This document shows positions 31,781-40,334 of a stretch of 64,000 bases of DNA, one piece after another. Made by a program: the position numbers and the translations under genes. This DNA is from Streptomyces sp. GS7 (lineage in GTDB: Bacteria > Actinomycetota > Actinomycetes > Streptomycetales > Streptomycetaceae): positions 5,387,501 through 5,451,500 of the forward strand of contig NZ_CP047146.1 of assembly GCF_009834125.1 (NCBI RefSeq). Direction: 5' to 3'. The stretch's first letter is position 1; each line of letters starts with the position of its first letter. The notes under the pieces were generated by a model. That model saw only the letters and a list, made by a program, of their open reading frames with translations, was not told where the DNA came from and did not search any database.

Positions 31781-34153
31781 CTAGTAGGCGCGGTCCAGGC
31801 CGTCGGTCGGCGATTGCGGGATCGGGGGGACGGTCGGCAGCGGCTCGAAGCCGAGCGGGCCGGAGTGGTTGAGGGGAAAGGTCGTCGGCATGGTGCCGGT
31901 GGCTGCACCGTAGGCGCAGGCGACCGCGGCCGCGGCGGCGCCGACCGCCAACTCCCCCGCACCGCCGGGCTTTCCGCTGGTCGGCGGCATGACCACGATC
32001 TCCAGCTCGGGCGGGGTGTTCCACTGGCGGGTGTAGAAGTAGTTGTCCCAGCTGCCCTCCAGGAACGTACCGTCCTTGAGGTGCAGACCCGAGGTGAGCG
32101 TGATGGCGATGCCGTCCATGATGCCGCCCATCATCTGGGCCTCAAGGCCCTTCGGATTGATGGCGAGGCCGACGTCGACGGCGCAGACGGCCCTGGTGAC
32201 GCGCGGTCCGGTGTACGCGTCGGGAACGTGCCGTCCGGTGGTCTGCGGGCGGCAGTCGATCTCGGCGAGTACGGCGACGACTCCGTGGTACTCGGGGTGT
32301 ACGGCGATGCCCTGCGCCATGCCTGCCGGCAACTCCCTCCCCCAGTGGCCGAGTTCCGCTACCTTGTCAAGGACGGCCCTGGCCCGGTCGTCCTTGACGA
32401 GCTGTCGGCGGAGGTGGAGGCGGTCCTCGCCCATCTCGTCCGCGAGCCGGTCGAGGATGAGTTCCTGCGCGCACCGGACGTTGGGCGAGTAGATGTTGCG
32501 CATGCTGCCGGTGTTGAAGCCCTTGTCCACCTCGTTGAGGAGCTGGGTGGTGAGCCCGAGGTCGTAGGGCGTCTGCTGGGTGAGCGTGAAGATGGTCTCG
32601 GAGAAGGTGAGATCGCCCACCGGCAGCTTGGCGGCCGACGCCGTGATGATCTCGCCGAGGCCGTGGCCGAAGTCGGTGGACACGGAGGTGTGCCGCTGCT
32701 CGTACGTGAGCACCCTGCCCAGTGCGTAGGTGGCCCGTACGCGCGAGGTGGCCATCGGGTGCGTACGTCCCTGGCGGAACTCGTCGGTGCGGTGCCACAT
32801 GAGCTTGACCGGCTTGCCCATCGCCTGGGATATCTCGGCGGCTTCGAGCGCGGCGTCGGAGAACAGCTTGCGGCCGAACGAGCCGCCGCCTTCGGTGACA
32901 TGCACCGTGACCGCACCCGGCAGCAGACCCAGCTTCGCCGCGATCGCCTCCTTGGCGACGATCGGTGACTTCAGGGCTGCCCAGATCTCGGCCCGGTCCG
33001 ACCGGACGTCGGCCACCGCGCAGTTGGGCTCCAGCGCGCTGTTGCTGGCGAAGTGGAAGGTGAAGGTGCCCTCGACGGTCTTGGCCAGCGGGTCCAACCG
33101 CGGTACCGCCAGGGGTACTTCGGCCGCCTTCACCTCACGCAGGACCGTGTCGTCGGACGCCCGCTCGGCCGTCCCGGGGCCCCAGGTCACCTTGAGCGCG
33201 CGTACCGCGTCGATGCACTGGCCGAAGGTCCGGGCGCGTACCGCCACGCCGGTCGAGATGGCCGCGACGTCGGTGACGCCGGGCATCGCCCGTACCGCCG
33301 CGAGGTTCTGCACGGACCGCACCGTGCCGTTGATCGTGGGCGGCCGGCACACCATGGCCGGGGACGCGCCCGGCACGTGCAGGTCCATGGCGAACTGCTT
33401 GCGGCCCGTCACGCTCGCCAGCGCGTCGACCCGGTTGCGTGCGGTGCCGATGACCGAGAAGGCGGAGCGGGGTTTGAGGTCGGTGGCGACCCGTACGGTC
33501 TCCAGGCTCGCGGCCTTCTCCGCGAGCGAGCCGTAGGTCGCGCTCCGGCCGTTCCTGGCGGTGATCACACCGGCCTTGGTGGTCAGCGTGGATATCTCGG
33601 CGCCCAGCACTTCGGTCGCGGCCTCCAGGAGGCGCTGTCTGGCGATCGCGGCGGCGACGCGGATCGGGGTGTACGTGGAGATGGTGGTGTTGGAGCCGCC
33701 GGTGAGCTGGTTGAAGAGGAGTTCGGGGCGTGCGTCGGCGAGGGTGACGTGGATCCTCTCCAGCGGCAGGTCCAGTTCCTCGGCGATCAGCATCGCGGTG
33801 GAGGTGGTGATGCCCTGGCCCACCTCGGCGCGTGGCAGGGCGAACGAGGCCGTGCCGTCGGCGTGTACGTGGAGGGTGATGAGGCCGGCCGTCGGCAGCG
33901 CCGCGTCGGTGAGCATGTCGTTGAGGTCGAACACCGTGGACAGCTCGGGGAGCGAGGCGGAGGCGGCGTGTGCCGGAGTGGTACCGGCCGCCGCTTCGCC
34001 CAGTTGCGCGGCGACCGCGAGGGTCGGCGCCGCCAGGATGTAGCCGAGGAACCTCCGACGGCCGACGCCGGCGTGGGAGTGCGGGGCGTCCCGGGCGACC
34101 GGGGCCACGGCCTCGTGCTCCTCCCGCGGCAGACGGTCGTGAACGTCCATCAT
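31781..34153 (-). CDS. Tat-exported molybdopterin-binding large subunit (IorB-like aldehyde oxidoreductase)
   Basis: The product has 790 residues. ATG 34153 (AGAGGA upstream) gives MMDVHD; the next ATG is one codon later. A twin-arginine signal GRRRFLGYILAAPTLAVAA starts near residue 31, so the enzyme is exported as a folded complex with its iron-sulfur partner, which lacks a signal. Molybdenum-cytosine-dinucleotide binding segments include AEVGQGITTSTAMLIAEEL, TEGGGSFGRKLFSDAALEAA and a C-terminal GGAGE, whose Glu is the catalytic base. It belongs to the isoquinoline-1-oxidoreductase/membrane-associated aldehyde dehydrogenase branch. Substrate unknown. Confidence 0.92.
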   Translation of the reverse strand: MMDVHDRLPREEHEAVAPVARDAPHSHAGVGRRRFLGYILAAPTLAVAAQLGEAAAGTTPAHAASASLPELSTVFDLNDMLTDAALPTAGLITLHVHADGTASFALPRAEVGQGITTSTAMLIAEELDLPLERIHVTLADARPELLFNQLTGGSNTTISTYTPIRVAAAIARQRLLEAATEVLGAEISTLTTKAGVITARNGRSATYGSLAEKAASLETVRVATDLKPRSAFSVIGTARNRVDALASVTGRKQFAMDLHVPGASPAMVCRPPTINGTVRSVQNLAAVRAMPGVTDVAAISTGVAVRARTFGQCIDAVRALKVTWGPGTAERASDDTVLREVKAAEVPLAVPRLDPLAKTVEGTFTFHFASNSALEPNCAVADVRSDRAEIWAALKSPIVAKEAIAAKLGLLPGAVTVHVTEGGGSFGRKLFSDAALEAAEISQAMGKPVKLMWHRTDEFRQGRTHPMATSRVRATYALGRVLTYEQRHTSVSTDFGHGLGEIITASAAKLPVGDLTFSETIFTLTQQTPYDLGLTTQLLNEVDKGFNTGSMRNIYSPNVRCAQELILDRLADEMGEDRLHLRRQLVKDDRARAVLDKVAELGHWGRELPAGMAQGIAVHPEYHGVVAVLAEIDCRPQTTGRHVPDAYTGPRVTRAVCAVDVGLAINPKGLEAQMMGGIMDGIAITLTSGLHLKDGTFLEGSWDNYFYTRQWNTPPELEIVVMPPTSGKPGGAGELAVGAAAAAVACAYGAATGTMPTTFPLNHSGPLGFEPLPTVPPIPQSPTDGLDRAY

Positions 34154-34483
34154 CTGTCCTCTCACGGAGCGTGGTTGATCGACCTACCGGATGGTAGCGA
34201 AAGCATGCGCACGACAGAACAGCGCTGCGAACCGCGACTCGCGCGCCACACCAGCCCCAGGGAGTGGTGACGCATCGCAACTCTCAACTTCGAGCGCGAG
34301 ATCAAGATGACCCGGAGCTGACGCGTACGGCGCGGCCGGACCGTCCCGTCGGCGGTGCTCGGGTGCCGGTGTGCGCCCGCGCCCGCTTCGCCCCGCACGC
34401 GACCCCATGAGCCGTCCTGCGCTCCGCGCCTCCATGGGACGATGGCCCTGACCAGGCAATTCATCGACGGAGACGGACTTTGC
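34154..34483. other. Divergent region upstream of molybdenum hydroxylase
   Basis: A 330-bp gene-free stretch between divergent starts, with the inverted repeat at 34184-34197 close to the hydroxylase operon. Nothing else was recognised. Confidence 0.5.
34184..34197 (-). promoter_or_regulatory. Operator-like inverted repeat before molybdenum hydroxylase
   Basis: CTACC-GGAT-GGTAG is a perfect 5-bp dyad 31 bp upstream of the large-subunit start. Dyads of this CTACC/GGTAG kind are common TetR-family operators in Streptomyces, but no TetR gene adjoins. Confidence 0.5.
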
Positions 34484-34681
34484 ATGTTTGACGCCCTCAA
34501 GAACCTCAAGGAGAAGGCCGAGGAGATCGCCGAGGCGCACGGCGACAAGATCTCCGGCGGACTGGAGAAGGTCGGCGACTTCGTCGACGACAGGACCGAC
34601 CACAAGCACAGCGACACGATCGACACCGCCGTCGGCAAGGCACAGGACTTCGTCGAGAAGCTGGGCGAGAAAAAGGACTGA
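34484..34681 (+). CDS. Small charged helical protein (MT0933/Rv0909 antitoxin-like)
   Basis: The product has 65 residues from ATG 34484 with GGAGACGG upstream. The sequence MFDALKNLKEKAEEIAEAHG and VGKAQDFVEKLGEKKD is lysine/glutamate-rich and helical. It resembles the family annotated as MT0933-like antitoxins in actinobacteria. No toxin gene is next to it on either side, so an antitoxin role is doubtful and a CsbD-like stress protein is an alternative. Confidence 0.75.
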   Translation: MFDALKNLKEKAEEIAEAHGDKISGGLEKVGDFVDDRTDHKHSDTIDTAVGKAQDFVEKLGEKKD

Positions 34682-35050
34682 CGACTGGCACCCGGGGCTC
34701 GCCGCCCTCGCCGGGTCCGGGCGGCACCAGAGCGGCGGCAGTCCCGAACTCCCCGCTCTGTAGCCGGCGTTGAGCGACAGGGGCGGCTGTCTGCCCTGGG
34801 GCGGGTGCGGTCAGGCGTACGGGGGCGGTCGAGACATGCGTCCGGTCCCCCGCACCGCCGAGCGCGCGGAGAGGTGGTCCAGCATGTGGTGACCGTGCTG
34901 GGCAGGGCCGCGCCGCCCGTCGGCACTTATTGGTCTGGTCCTTTCTTGGTCCAGTCCATTGACACGCCGCTGCCCTCAGGGCTATCCCCTATGCCAATAC
35001 CGCTGCGCACAAGGGGATTTGGCGGTCAACCTCCTCACACCTGGACTGAC
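34682..35050. other. Chitinase promoter region
   Basis: A 369-bp spacer after the small helical-protein gene. It contains the chitinase promoter and its direct repeats at 34930-34988; the first 240 bp show nothing recognisable. Confidence 0.6.
34930..34988 (+). promoter_or_regulatory. Chitinase promoter with 12-bp direct repeats
   Basis: TTGGTCTGGTCC (34930-34941) and TTGGTCCAGTCC (34946-34957) are direct repeats of the type found before streptomycete chitinase genes. A consensus -35 box TTGACA (34959-34964) follows, and TATCCC (34983-34988) lies 18 bp further on. The repeats resemble half-sites of the DasR element, suggesting control by chitin or N-acetylglucosamine signals. Confidence 0.75.
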
Positions 35051-36118
35051 ATGAGACGCAGGCGCTCTCTCCGTGCAGTACTCACCGCTACCGTCACCGC
35101 CGTGGCCACCGCCGGGCTCACCGCCCTGGGTGGGGGCGCCGCCCACGCGGCGACACCGCTCCCGGCCCGTGTGTTCGCTCCCTACTTCGAGTCGTGGACG
35201 GGCGAGAGCCCGGCCGCGCTCTCCGCCCAGTCCGGTGCCGGGCATCTGACGATGGGGTTCGTCGCGACGGCCGCCAAGGGCTCCTGCACCGCCTACTGGA
35301 ACGGCAGTTCCGATACGCCCGTCTCCTCGGCCTCCTTCGGCAGCGACATCAAGACCATCCAGGCGAAGGGGGGTGATGTCATCCCCTCCTTCGGCGGGTA
35401 CACCGCGGACTCCACCGGTACCGAGATCGCCGACAGCTGTACCGACGTCGGCCAGATCGCCGCCGCCTACGAGCAGGTGATCACGACCTACGACGTCCCG
35501 CGGCTCGACATGGACATCGAGGCCGATTCGCTGGACGACTCCGCCGCCGTCGATCGGCGGAACAAGGCCATCAAGCTCGTGCAGGACTGGGCGGCGGCCA
35601 ACGGGCGCACGGTCGCGATCTCGTACACCCTGCCGACGACGACCCACGGGCTCACCGACAGCGGACTCGCCGTACTGCAGAACGCGGTGGACAACGGCGC
35701 ACGGGTGGACGTCGCCAACATCATGACGTTCGACTACTACGACAACGCCACCCACGACATGGCCAACGACACCCAGACCGCGGCCCAGGGGCTGTACGAC
35801 CAGATCAAGCCGCTCTACCCGGACAGGACCCCGGCTCAGCTGTGGGCCACGATCGGCATCGTCGAGATGCCCGGGGTCGACGACTTCGGCCCGGCGGAGA
35901 CCTTCAGCCTGGCCAACGCCACCCAGGTCTACAACTGGGCCCTCGCCAAGGGCATCGGCACCCTGTCGTTCTGGGCGCTGCAGCGGGACAACGGCGGCTG
36001 CCCCGGCGGCCCGTCCGCCGACAACTGCTCCAGCATCCCGCAGAACACCTGGGACTTCACCCATGTCCTGGCGCCCTTCACCGGCGGAACCACCGACCGG
36101 CCGACGACTTCTCGGTGA
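35051..36118 (+). CDS. Secreted GH18 chitinase
   Basis: The product has 355 residues from ATG 35051. Residues 1-34 are a Sec signal peptide with an RRRR start and a cut near AHAA. The mature part begins PARVFAPYFESWTGESP, then ITMGFV-type strand and the catalytic DxDxE motif in RLDMDIEADSL near residue 155, with Glu as the acid. YYDNATHDM and FWALQRDNGGCPGG complete the GH18 barrel. It has no chitin-binding or fibronectin domain, so it is a catalytic-domain-only chitinase of the ChiD-like branch. The upstream repeats indicate chitin-responsive expression. Confidence 0.93.
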   Translation: MRRRRSLRAVLTATVTAVATAGLTALGGGAAHAATPLPARVFAPYFESWTGESPAALSAQSGAGHLTMGFVATAAKGSCTAYWNGSSDTPVSSASFGSDIKTIQAKGGDVIPSFGGYTADSTGTEIADSCTDVGQIAAAYEQVITTYDVPRLDMDIEADSLDDSAAVDRRNKAIKLVQDWAAANGRTVAISYTLPTTTHGLTDSGLAVLQNAVDNGARVDVANIMTFDYYDNATHDMANDTQTAAQGLYDQIKPLYPDRTPAQLWATIGIVEMPGVDDFGPAETFSLANATQVYNWALAKGIGTLSFWALQRDNGGCPGGPSADNCSSIPQNTWDFTHVLAPFTGGTTDRPTTSR

Positions 36119-36176
36119 CGGCCGCCCCCCGCCGCCGAGCTCGTGCCCGCGCGCGGGGAGGGCGGGCGGTGGGGGT

Positions 36177-36680
36177 TCAGGAGGCGGCGGTCGGCGTGCC
36201 GGCCACCCGGCGCTCGCCGCCGTTGCGCTGCTGCCAGAAGCGGTAGACCTCCACCGCGTCCGCGCGCGGCTCGTAGCGCATCGGCAGCCGGCGCTCGTCC
36301 CAGTTCTTTGCGAACTCCTCGTAGAAGGTGCCCAGTTCGAAGTACCTGCGGTCGTCGACGTAGTGGGGCTCGTAGGCGTCGCGGGTGGTGAGGAAGACGA
36401 CCTCGTCCGGGGAGCAGTAGTACAGCGAGCCCAGGCACATCGGGCAGGGGTGGGCGAGGACGTAGATGGTGGTGCCGGTCAGGTGCTCGGTGCCGAGCGT
36501 CGTGCACGCCTGGCGGATGGCGAGGATCTCCGCGTGGGCGGTGGGGTCGTTGGTCTGGGCGACCCGGTTCGGGCTCTCGGCCAGGATCTCGCCGTCCTTG
36601 ACGATGACGGTCGCGAAGGGGCGTCCGCCCTCGGCGACGTTGCGGCGGGCGAGGTCGATGGTGCGCTGGACGAAGTCCAT
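36177..36680 (-). CDS. Nucleoside/guanine-type deaminase
   Basis: The product has 167 residues from ATG 36680 (CGAGGAG upstream). The zinc-binding motifs of the cytidine-deaminase superfamily are complete: H49-A-E51, where Glu is the proton shuttle, and P78-C79-P-M-C82. The sequence MDFVQRTIDLARRNVAEGGRPF fits guanine deaminase/TadA-like members. It follows cyanase by 83 bp in the same direction and probably belongs to the same operon. A hydrolytic deaminase next to cyanase suggests nitrogen scavenging, but its substrate is not certain. Confidence 0.88.
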   Translation of the reverse strand: MDFVQRTIDLARRNVAEGGRPFATVIVKDGEILAESPNRVAQTNDPTAHAEILAIRQACTTLGTEHLTGTTIYVLAHPCPMCLGSLYYCSPDEVVFLTTRDAYEPHYVDDRRYFELGTFYEEFAKNWDERRLPMRYEPRADAVEVYRFWQQRNGGERRVAGTPTAAS

Positions 36681-36763
36681 GACGGGCTCCTCGGGGAGTG
36701 CGGGGTGGTCAAGGTAGCGGCGGGGCGGACCGGGCGGCGGTCCGCCCCGCCGGGTGGAGTGGA

Positions 36764-37234
36764 TCAGAAGGGCCTGGTCGGCAGGTACTTGCCGTCCAGG
36801 GTGATGACCGCGCGCTCGCCGCCCTCGGGGTCGGCGACCTTCTTCACGTCCAGCTTGAAGTTGATCGCGCTGATGATGCCGTCGCCGAACTGCTCGTGGA
36901 CCAGGGCCTTGAGGGTGGTGCCGTAGACCTGGAGCATCTCGTAGAAGCGGTAGATGGTCGGGTCGGTGGGAATGCCGCCGGGGATCGAGCCGCGGGTGGG
37001 GACGGTGCGCAGCAGCATCGCCGCGTCGTCGTCCAGACCCAGCAGCTCGGCGACGGCCCGCGCGGACTCCGGCGGCAGGGCGTGCTGGCCCAGGACCGCG
37101 GCGGTGGTGAAGGCGACGGAGAGGCCGGCGGCGTCGGCGAGCTGCTGCCAGGTGAGGTCCTTGCGCGTCTTGGCCTCGACCGCGGCGGCGGCGAGGGCCT
37201 GACGGGCGGCGGGGTCGAACTGGGCGTGCACCAT
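36764..37234 (-). CDS. cynS: Cyanase (cyanate hydratase)
   Basis: The product has 156 residues, the same as the E. coli enzyme. The start is ATG 37234. Cyanase converts cyanate and bicarbonate to ammonia and CO2 as a homodecamer. The catalytic residues fall at the classical positions: Arg96, Glu99 (IYRFYEML) and Ser122 ([12 protein letters not shown]). The N-terminal helical domain (residues 1-80) is present. The gene sits between carbonic anhydrase, which recycles the bicarbonate, and a deaminase. All three are divergent from a LysR regulator, as in cyn operons elsewhere. Confidence 0.96.
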   Translation of the reverse strand: MVHAQFDPAARQALAAAAVEAKTRKDLTWQQLADAAGLSVAFTTAAVLGQHALPPESARAVAELLGLDDDAAMLLRTVPTRGSIPGGIPTDPTIYRFYEMLQVYGTTLKALVHEQFGDGIISAINFKLDVKKVADPEGGERAVITLDGKYLPTRPF

Positions 37235-37335
37235 GAGGTAGGTGTCCTTTCCGGTGGTGCCGGTACCGCACGGAGGGCGGCCGGCGGGTCTGGGGGTGTC
37301 CCGGGCCGCGCTGCTGCCGGTCCCGGGGGAGGGGG

Positions 37336-37920
37336 TCAGGCGGCCGGTGCGGCGCCGGGGCCGTCGAGTCGTTCGACGCGGCCGGTGGCGATGTCGAAGA
37401 CCCAGCCGTGCAGTGTCAGCGTCCGCTGCGCCAGGGCACGGGCCACCGAGGGGTGGGTGGCGAGGTTCGACAGCTGGGTCGGCACGTTGTGCCGGACCAG
37501 GGCGTCCACGTCACCGCCGGGGGTACGGGCGAGGGCGGCATCGGCGTACCGCAGCCAGTCGGCGACCGCCGGGGCGGTGGACAGGTCCTGGCCCCGGGCG
37601 AGGGCGGTCATCGCGCCGCAGGCCGAGTGCCCGCACACCACGATGTCGGTCACGCCCAGCACGGCGACGGCGTACTCGATCCCGGCCGCCACCGCGTCGG
37701 CGCCGGGGGCGTAGGCGGGGACGAGGTTTCCGGCGGTACGGAGGACGAACAGCTCACCCGGCTCGCTCCCCGTGATCAGCTCGGGGACGACACGGGCGTC
37801 GGAGCAGCCGATGAACAGCGTGTGCGGTCCGTGGTGGGTGGCCAGGCGGGCGAACAACTTCTCCCTGACCGGGAAGACATCCCGCTGGAAACGGGCGATG
37901 CCCGCGGCGAGGTCTGGCAT
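37336..37920 (-). CDS. cynT: Beta-class carbonic anhydrase
   Basis: The product has 194 residues from ATG 37920. The zinc ligands are visible: Cys39 and Asp41 in FIGCSDARV, and His98 and Cys101 in [11 protein letters not shown]. It hydrates CO2 to bicarbonate, the co-substrate of the cyanase encoded 101 bp downstream, which prevents bicarbonate depletion during cyanate degradation. It is the first gene of the operon. Its start is 125 bp from the divergent LysR gene, and the shared region contains a LysR box. Confidence 0.95.
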   Translation of the reverse strand: MPDLAAGIARFQRDVFPVREKLFARLATHHGPHTLFIGCSDARVVPELITGSEPGELFVLRTAGNLVPAYAPGADAVAAGIEYAVAVLGVTDIVVCGHSACGAMTALARGQDLSTAPAVADWLRYADAALARTPGGDVDALVRHNVPTQLSNLATHPSVARALAQRTLTLHGWVFDIATGRVERLDGPGAAPAA

Positions 37921-37981
37921 GGGTCACTCCCTTCGATGGCTGCCGGCCCCGTCGGGCCCGGCGACATCCACCCTGCATGAC

Positions 37982-37995
37982 CTCTACCTATAGAG
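37982..37995. promoter_or_regulatory. Inverted repeat near cynT promoter
   Basis: CTCTA-N4-TAGAG (37982-37995) surrounds TATAGG on the minus strand, a plausible -10 box for cynT with TTGAAA 15 bp upstream. It may be a second regulator contact site. Confidence 0.45.
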
Positions 37996-38019
37996 TCCAA
38001 GACGCAATTTCAATGTCTG

Positions 38020-38039
38020 CTATTGATGACATCTATAGT
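38020..38039 (+). promoter_or_regulatory. LysR box overlapping the -10 of the regulator gene
   Basis: CTAT (38020-38023), 11 bases, ATAG (38035-38038) is a perfect T-N11-A LysR-type box. It overlaps TATAGT (38034-38039), which lies six bases before the ATG and should be the regulator's -10 box, so binding would repress the regulator. Confidence 0.75.
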
Positions 38040-38045
38040 GGTCTC

Positions 38046-38951
38046 ATGGCTCTGGAACTGCGTCATCTGCGCTATCTGCTCACCGTGGCCGAGCACGGCA
38101 GCTTCACCCGCGCCGCCGAGGACCTGCACATCTCCCAGCCGACGCTGTCCCAGCAGGTCAGGCAGCTCGAACGCACGCTGGGCAGCCAGCTGCTGGACCG
38201 CTCCGGGCGCACCGTCCGGCTCACCGACGCCGGTGAGGCGTACGCCCAGCACGCGCGGCACGCGCTGCGGGACCTCGCCGCCGCCGAACGCGCCGTCCAC
38301 GACGTACAGGACCTCTCGCGCGGCCACCTGCGGCTGGCGGTCACCCCCACGTTCACCGCCTACCTCGTCGGCCCGCTCACCGCCGAACTGCACACCCGCC
38401 ACCCCGGCGTCACCCTGACCGTGCGGGAGATGCCCCAGGACCGCATCGAAACCGGGCTGCTCGCCGACGAGTTCGACCTCGGCATCGGCTTCCGGGGCCC
38501 CCACCTGCCCGGCATCGCGGCGACCGCGCTGTTCACCGAGACGCTCACGCTGGTCGCCGGCGCCGGCCACCCCGCCGACCAGCGCGGCCCGCTGCCCGTC
38601 CGGGAACTCGCCGATCGGCAACTCGCCCTCCTCAGCGGGGACTTCGCCACCCGCGGCCATATCGACGACTATCTCGACCGGCACCGCGTCAGCCCCCGCA
38701 TCACCGTGGAGGCCAACTCCCTTCAGGCGCTCACCGAAATCGTCCAGTGCACCCCGCTGGTCACCGTCCTCCCCGACGCCCTCACCCACGGCCACCCCCA
38801 CCTCACCCCCATCCCCCTCGATCCGGCCCTCCCCACCCGCACGGTCGCCCTGCTCCAGCGTGCCGACGCCTACCGCAGTGCCGCCGCCCTTGCCTTCACC
38901 CGCTTCACCCACGACCTCGTCCGCACCCGCGGATACCCGCCGGCATCCTGA
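38046..38951 (+). CDS. cynR: LysR-family regulator of cyanate operon (CynR-like)
   Basis: The product has 301 residues from ATG 38046, which gives the canonical LysR beginning MALELRHLRYLLTVAEHGSF; longer versions would run through the LysR box. The winged helix covers residues 1-60 (RAAEDLHISQPTLSQQVRQLE) and the effector domain 90-290. CynR activates cyn genes in response to cyanate and represses itself. The divergent arrangement, the T-N11-A box and the TATAGT -10 box six bases upstream (a leaderless mRNA) all fit that scheme. Confidence 0.88.
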   Translation: MALELRHLRYLLTVAEHGSFTRAAEDLHISQPTLSQQVRQLERTLGSQLLDRSGRTVRLTDAGEAYAQHARHALRDLAAAERAVHDVQDLSRGHLRLAVTPTFTAYLVGPLTAELHTRHPGVTLTVREMPQDRIETGLLADEFDLGIGFRGPHLPGIAATALFTETLTLVAGAGHPADQRGPLPVRELADRQLALLSGDFATRGHIDDYLDRHRVSPRITVEANSLQALTEIVQCTPLVTVLPDALTHGHPHLTPIPLDPALPTRTVALLQRADAYRSAAALAFTRFTHDLVRTRGYPPAS

Positions 38952-38978
38952 CCGCGCCCCCGGCCCGCGACCGGCCGA

Positions 38979-40106
38979 TCAGCCGACGGCCGGCCCGTGG
39001 GGGTGCGGGGCGCGCTCCGGGCCGGCGTACCGCAGCAGTGCGCCCAGCCCGTCCGTCAGCGGCAGTTGGTCCCGCGGCACCACGATCAGTTCGGCACCGG
39101 TGCGCACCGCGGCGCGGATCACGGCGGCACCGGCGGGCCCCGCACAGAAGCCGAGCGCACCGTACGGTCCCGGGTCGGCCTCGGGCGGGCCGGTCCGCAG
39201 GACCGGCACTCCCACGCGGAGTTCCACCGGGAAGCCGACCGGGACGTTGAGCAGCAGGGTGCCGGCCTGGGACCGCTGGAGTGCGGCCACGGCGTCGGAC
39301 AGTCCCTCGACCGCGCCGTGCCGGCCGGTGCGGCGCGCCTGGAACAGGTCGACGCGGGCCCGGTCGGCGCTGCGCAACCGCCCCTCGAACGCCGCGGCGA
39401 GTTCCTCCTCCATGAGCGCCCTGCCCCGCGGCGCCGGATACCCGTCGCCGTCGCAGGTGACGGTGCGCTTGCGCCATCGTCCGTCGAGGTTGTCCGCCAG
39501 CACGTTGCGGACCCAGGCGATCCCGGCCAGCACGATCGCCTCGGCGTCCGTGCTGCACGCCAGTGCGGCGATGCCGTCGGCGGCCTCCTGCCCGGCTCCG
39601 TCGAGCCAGCTCACGGCGGGGCCGCGCATCAGGTGGCAGTCGCCCGGCGCGACGGCGCTGCCGGGCCACACCCCCGCCTGGCACGCCACCTCCAGTTCGT
39701 CCGCGGGCTCCGCATACGGGAGCGGGAGGCAGTGCACGGTGGCGGCGACGTAGCGGATGCCCGGAGCGAACTGCACCACCAGCGGCATCAGGTCGGGCAG
39801 CGCGGTGAACGCGGCCTCGTCGCGCGCCGGCGGCACGGGCAGTTCCTCGGCCAGTACCACCCGCCCGCGGACGGCCACGATCGCCTGCCCGTGCCGGCCG
39901 GCGATCTCGCGGTCACAGCCCACGACGCCCGCGACGGCGGCCACCGTGGCGGCGTCGGCGCCCTGGTCCACGAGCGCCTCGCAGACCCGCCGGCTGCGCC
40001 GCGCGGTCTCCCGGTCCGGCTCCTCGGCGGTGCGGGAGGTGTCGAGGTAGGCGCAGACGTACGGACCCCCGTTCGCGTACACCGCGTTGAGGAAGGCGAG
40101 GTCCAC
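38979..40106 (-). CDS. Rv2629-like release-factor-type protein (baeRF family 2)
   Basis: The product has 375 residues from GTG 40106 with GGGGAGG upstream. The start MDLAFLNAVYANGGPYVCAYLDTSR and the alternating alpha/beta pattern match the actinobacterial Rv2629-like proteins, classed with bacterial homologues of the archaeo-eukaryotic release factor eRF1. The middle segment WRKRTVTCDGDG and LFQARRTGRHGAVEGLSDAVAALQ corresponds to the domain that in relatives acts at stalled ribosomes. A peptidyl-tRNA hydrolase or ribosome-rescue role is an inference. In mycobacteria Rv2629 is part of the dormancy response. Confidence 0.8.
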   Translation of the reverse strand: MDLAFLNAVYANGGPYVCAYLDTSRTAEEPDRETARRSRRVCEALVDQGADAATVAAVAGVVGCDREIAGRHGQAIVAVRGRVVLAEELPVPPARDEAAFTALPDLMPLVVQFAPGIRYVAATVHCLPLPYAEPADELEVACQAGVWPGSAVAPGDCHLMRGPAVSWLDGAGQEAADGIAALACSTDAEAIVLAGIAWVRNVLADNLDGRWRKRTVTCDGDGYPAPRGRALMEEELAAAFEGRLRSADRARVDLFQARRTGRHGAVEGLSDAVAALQRSQAGTLLLNVPVGFPVELRVGVPVLRTGPPEADPGPYGALGFCAGPAGAAVIRAAVRTGAELIVVPRDQLPLTDGLGALLRYAGPERAPHPHGPAVG

Positions 40107-40334
40107 GATGCCTCCCCGCAGTGTGACGTTCCACTTCCTCCTCTTCCTCTCCCAGTACAGCCCTGATTCGCCCGTCCCGCGCGCCCACCCGGCCGGGCTC
40201 CGGGTGGTGGCCAGGACCGGCGGCCGGGAGCGGCACCGTCCGGGTTCCGGCGGGTGCGGGGCGTAGCCGCGCGTACGTCACGGGGCGTGGTCCCCGCCGT
40301 GGACCGCGGAGGACGGCCACGGGCCAGGGGGCGG

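Noticed and set aside
34484..34681. A toxin-antitoxin pair.
   Set aside because: The small protein resembles an antitoxin family, but neither neighbour is a toxin.
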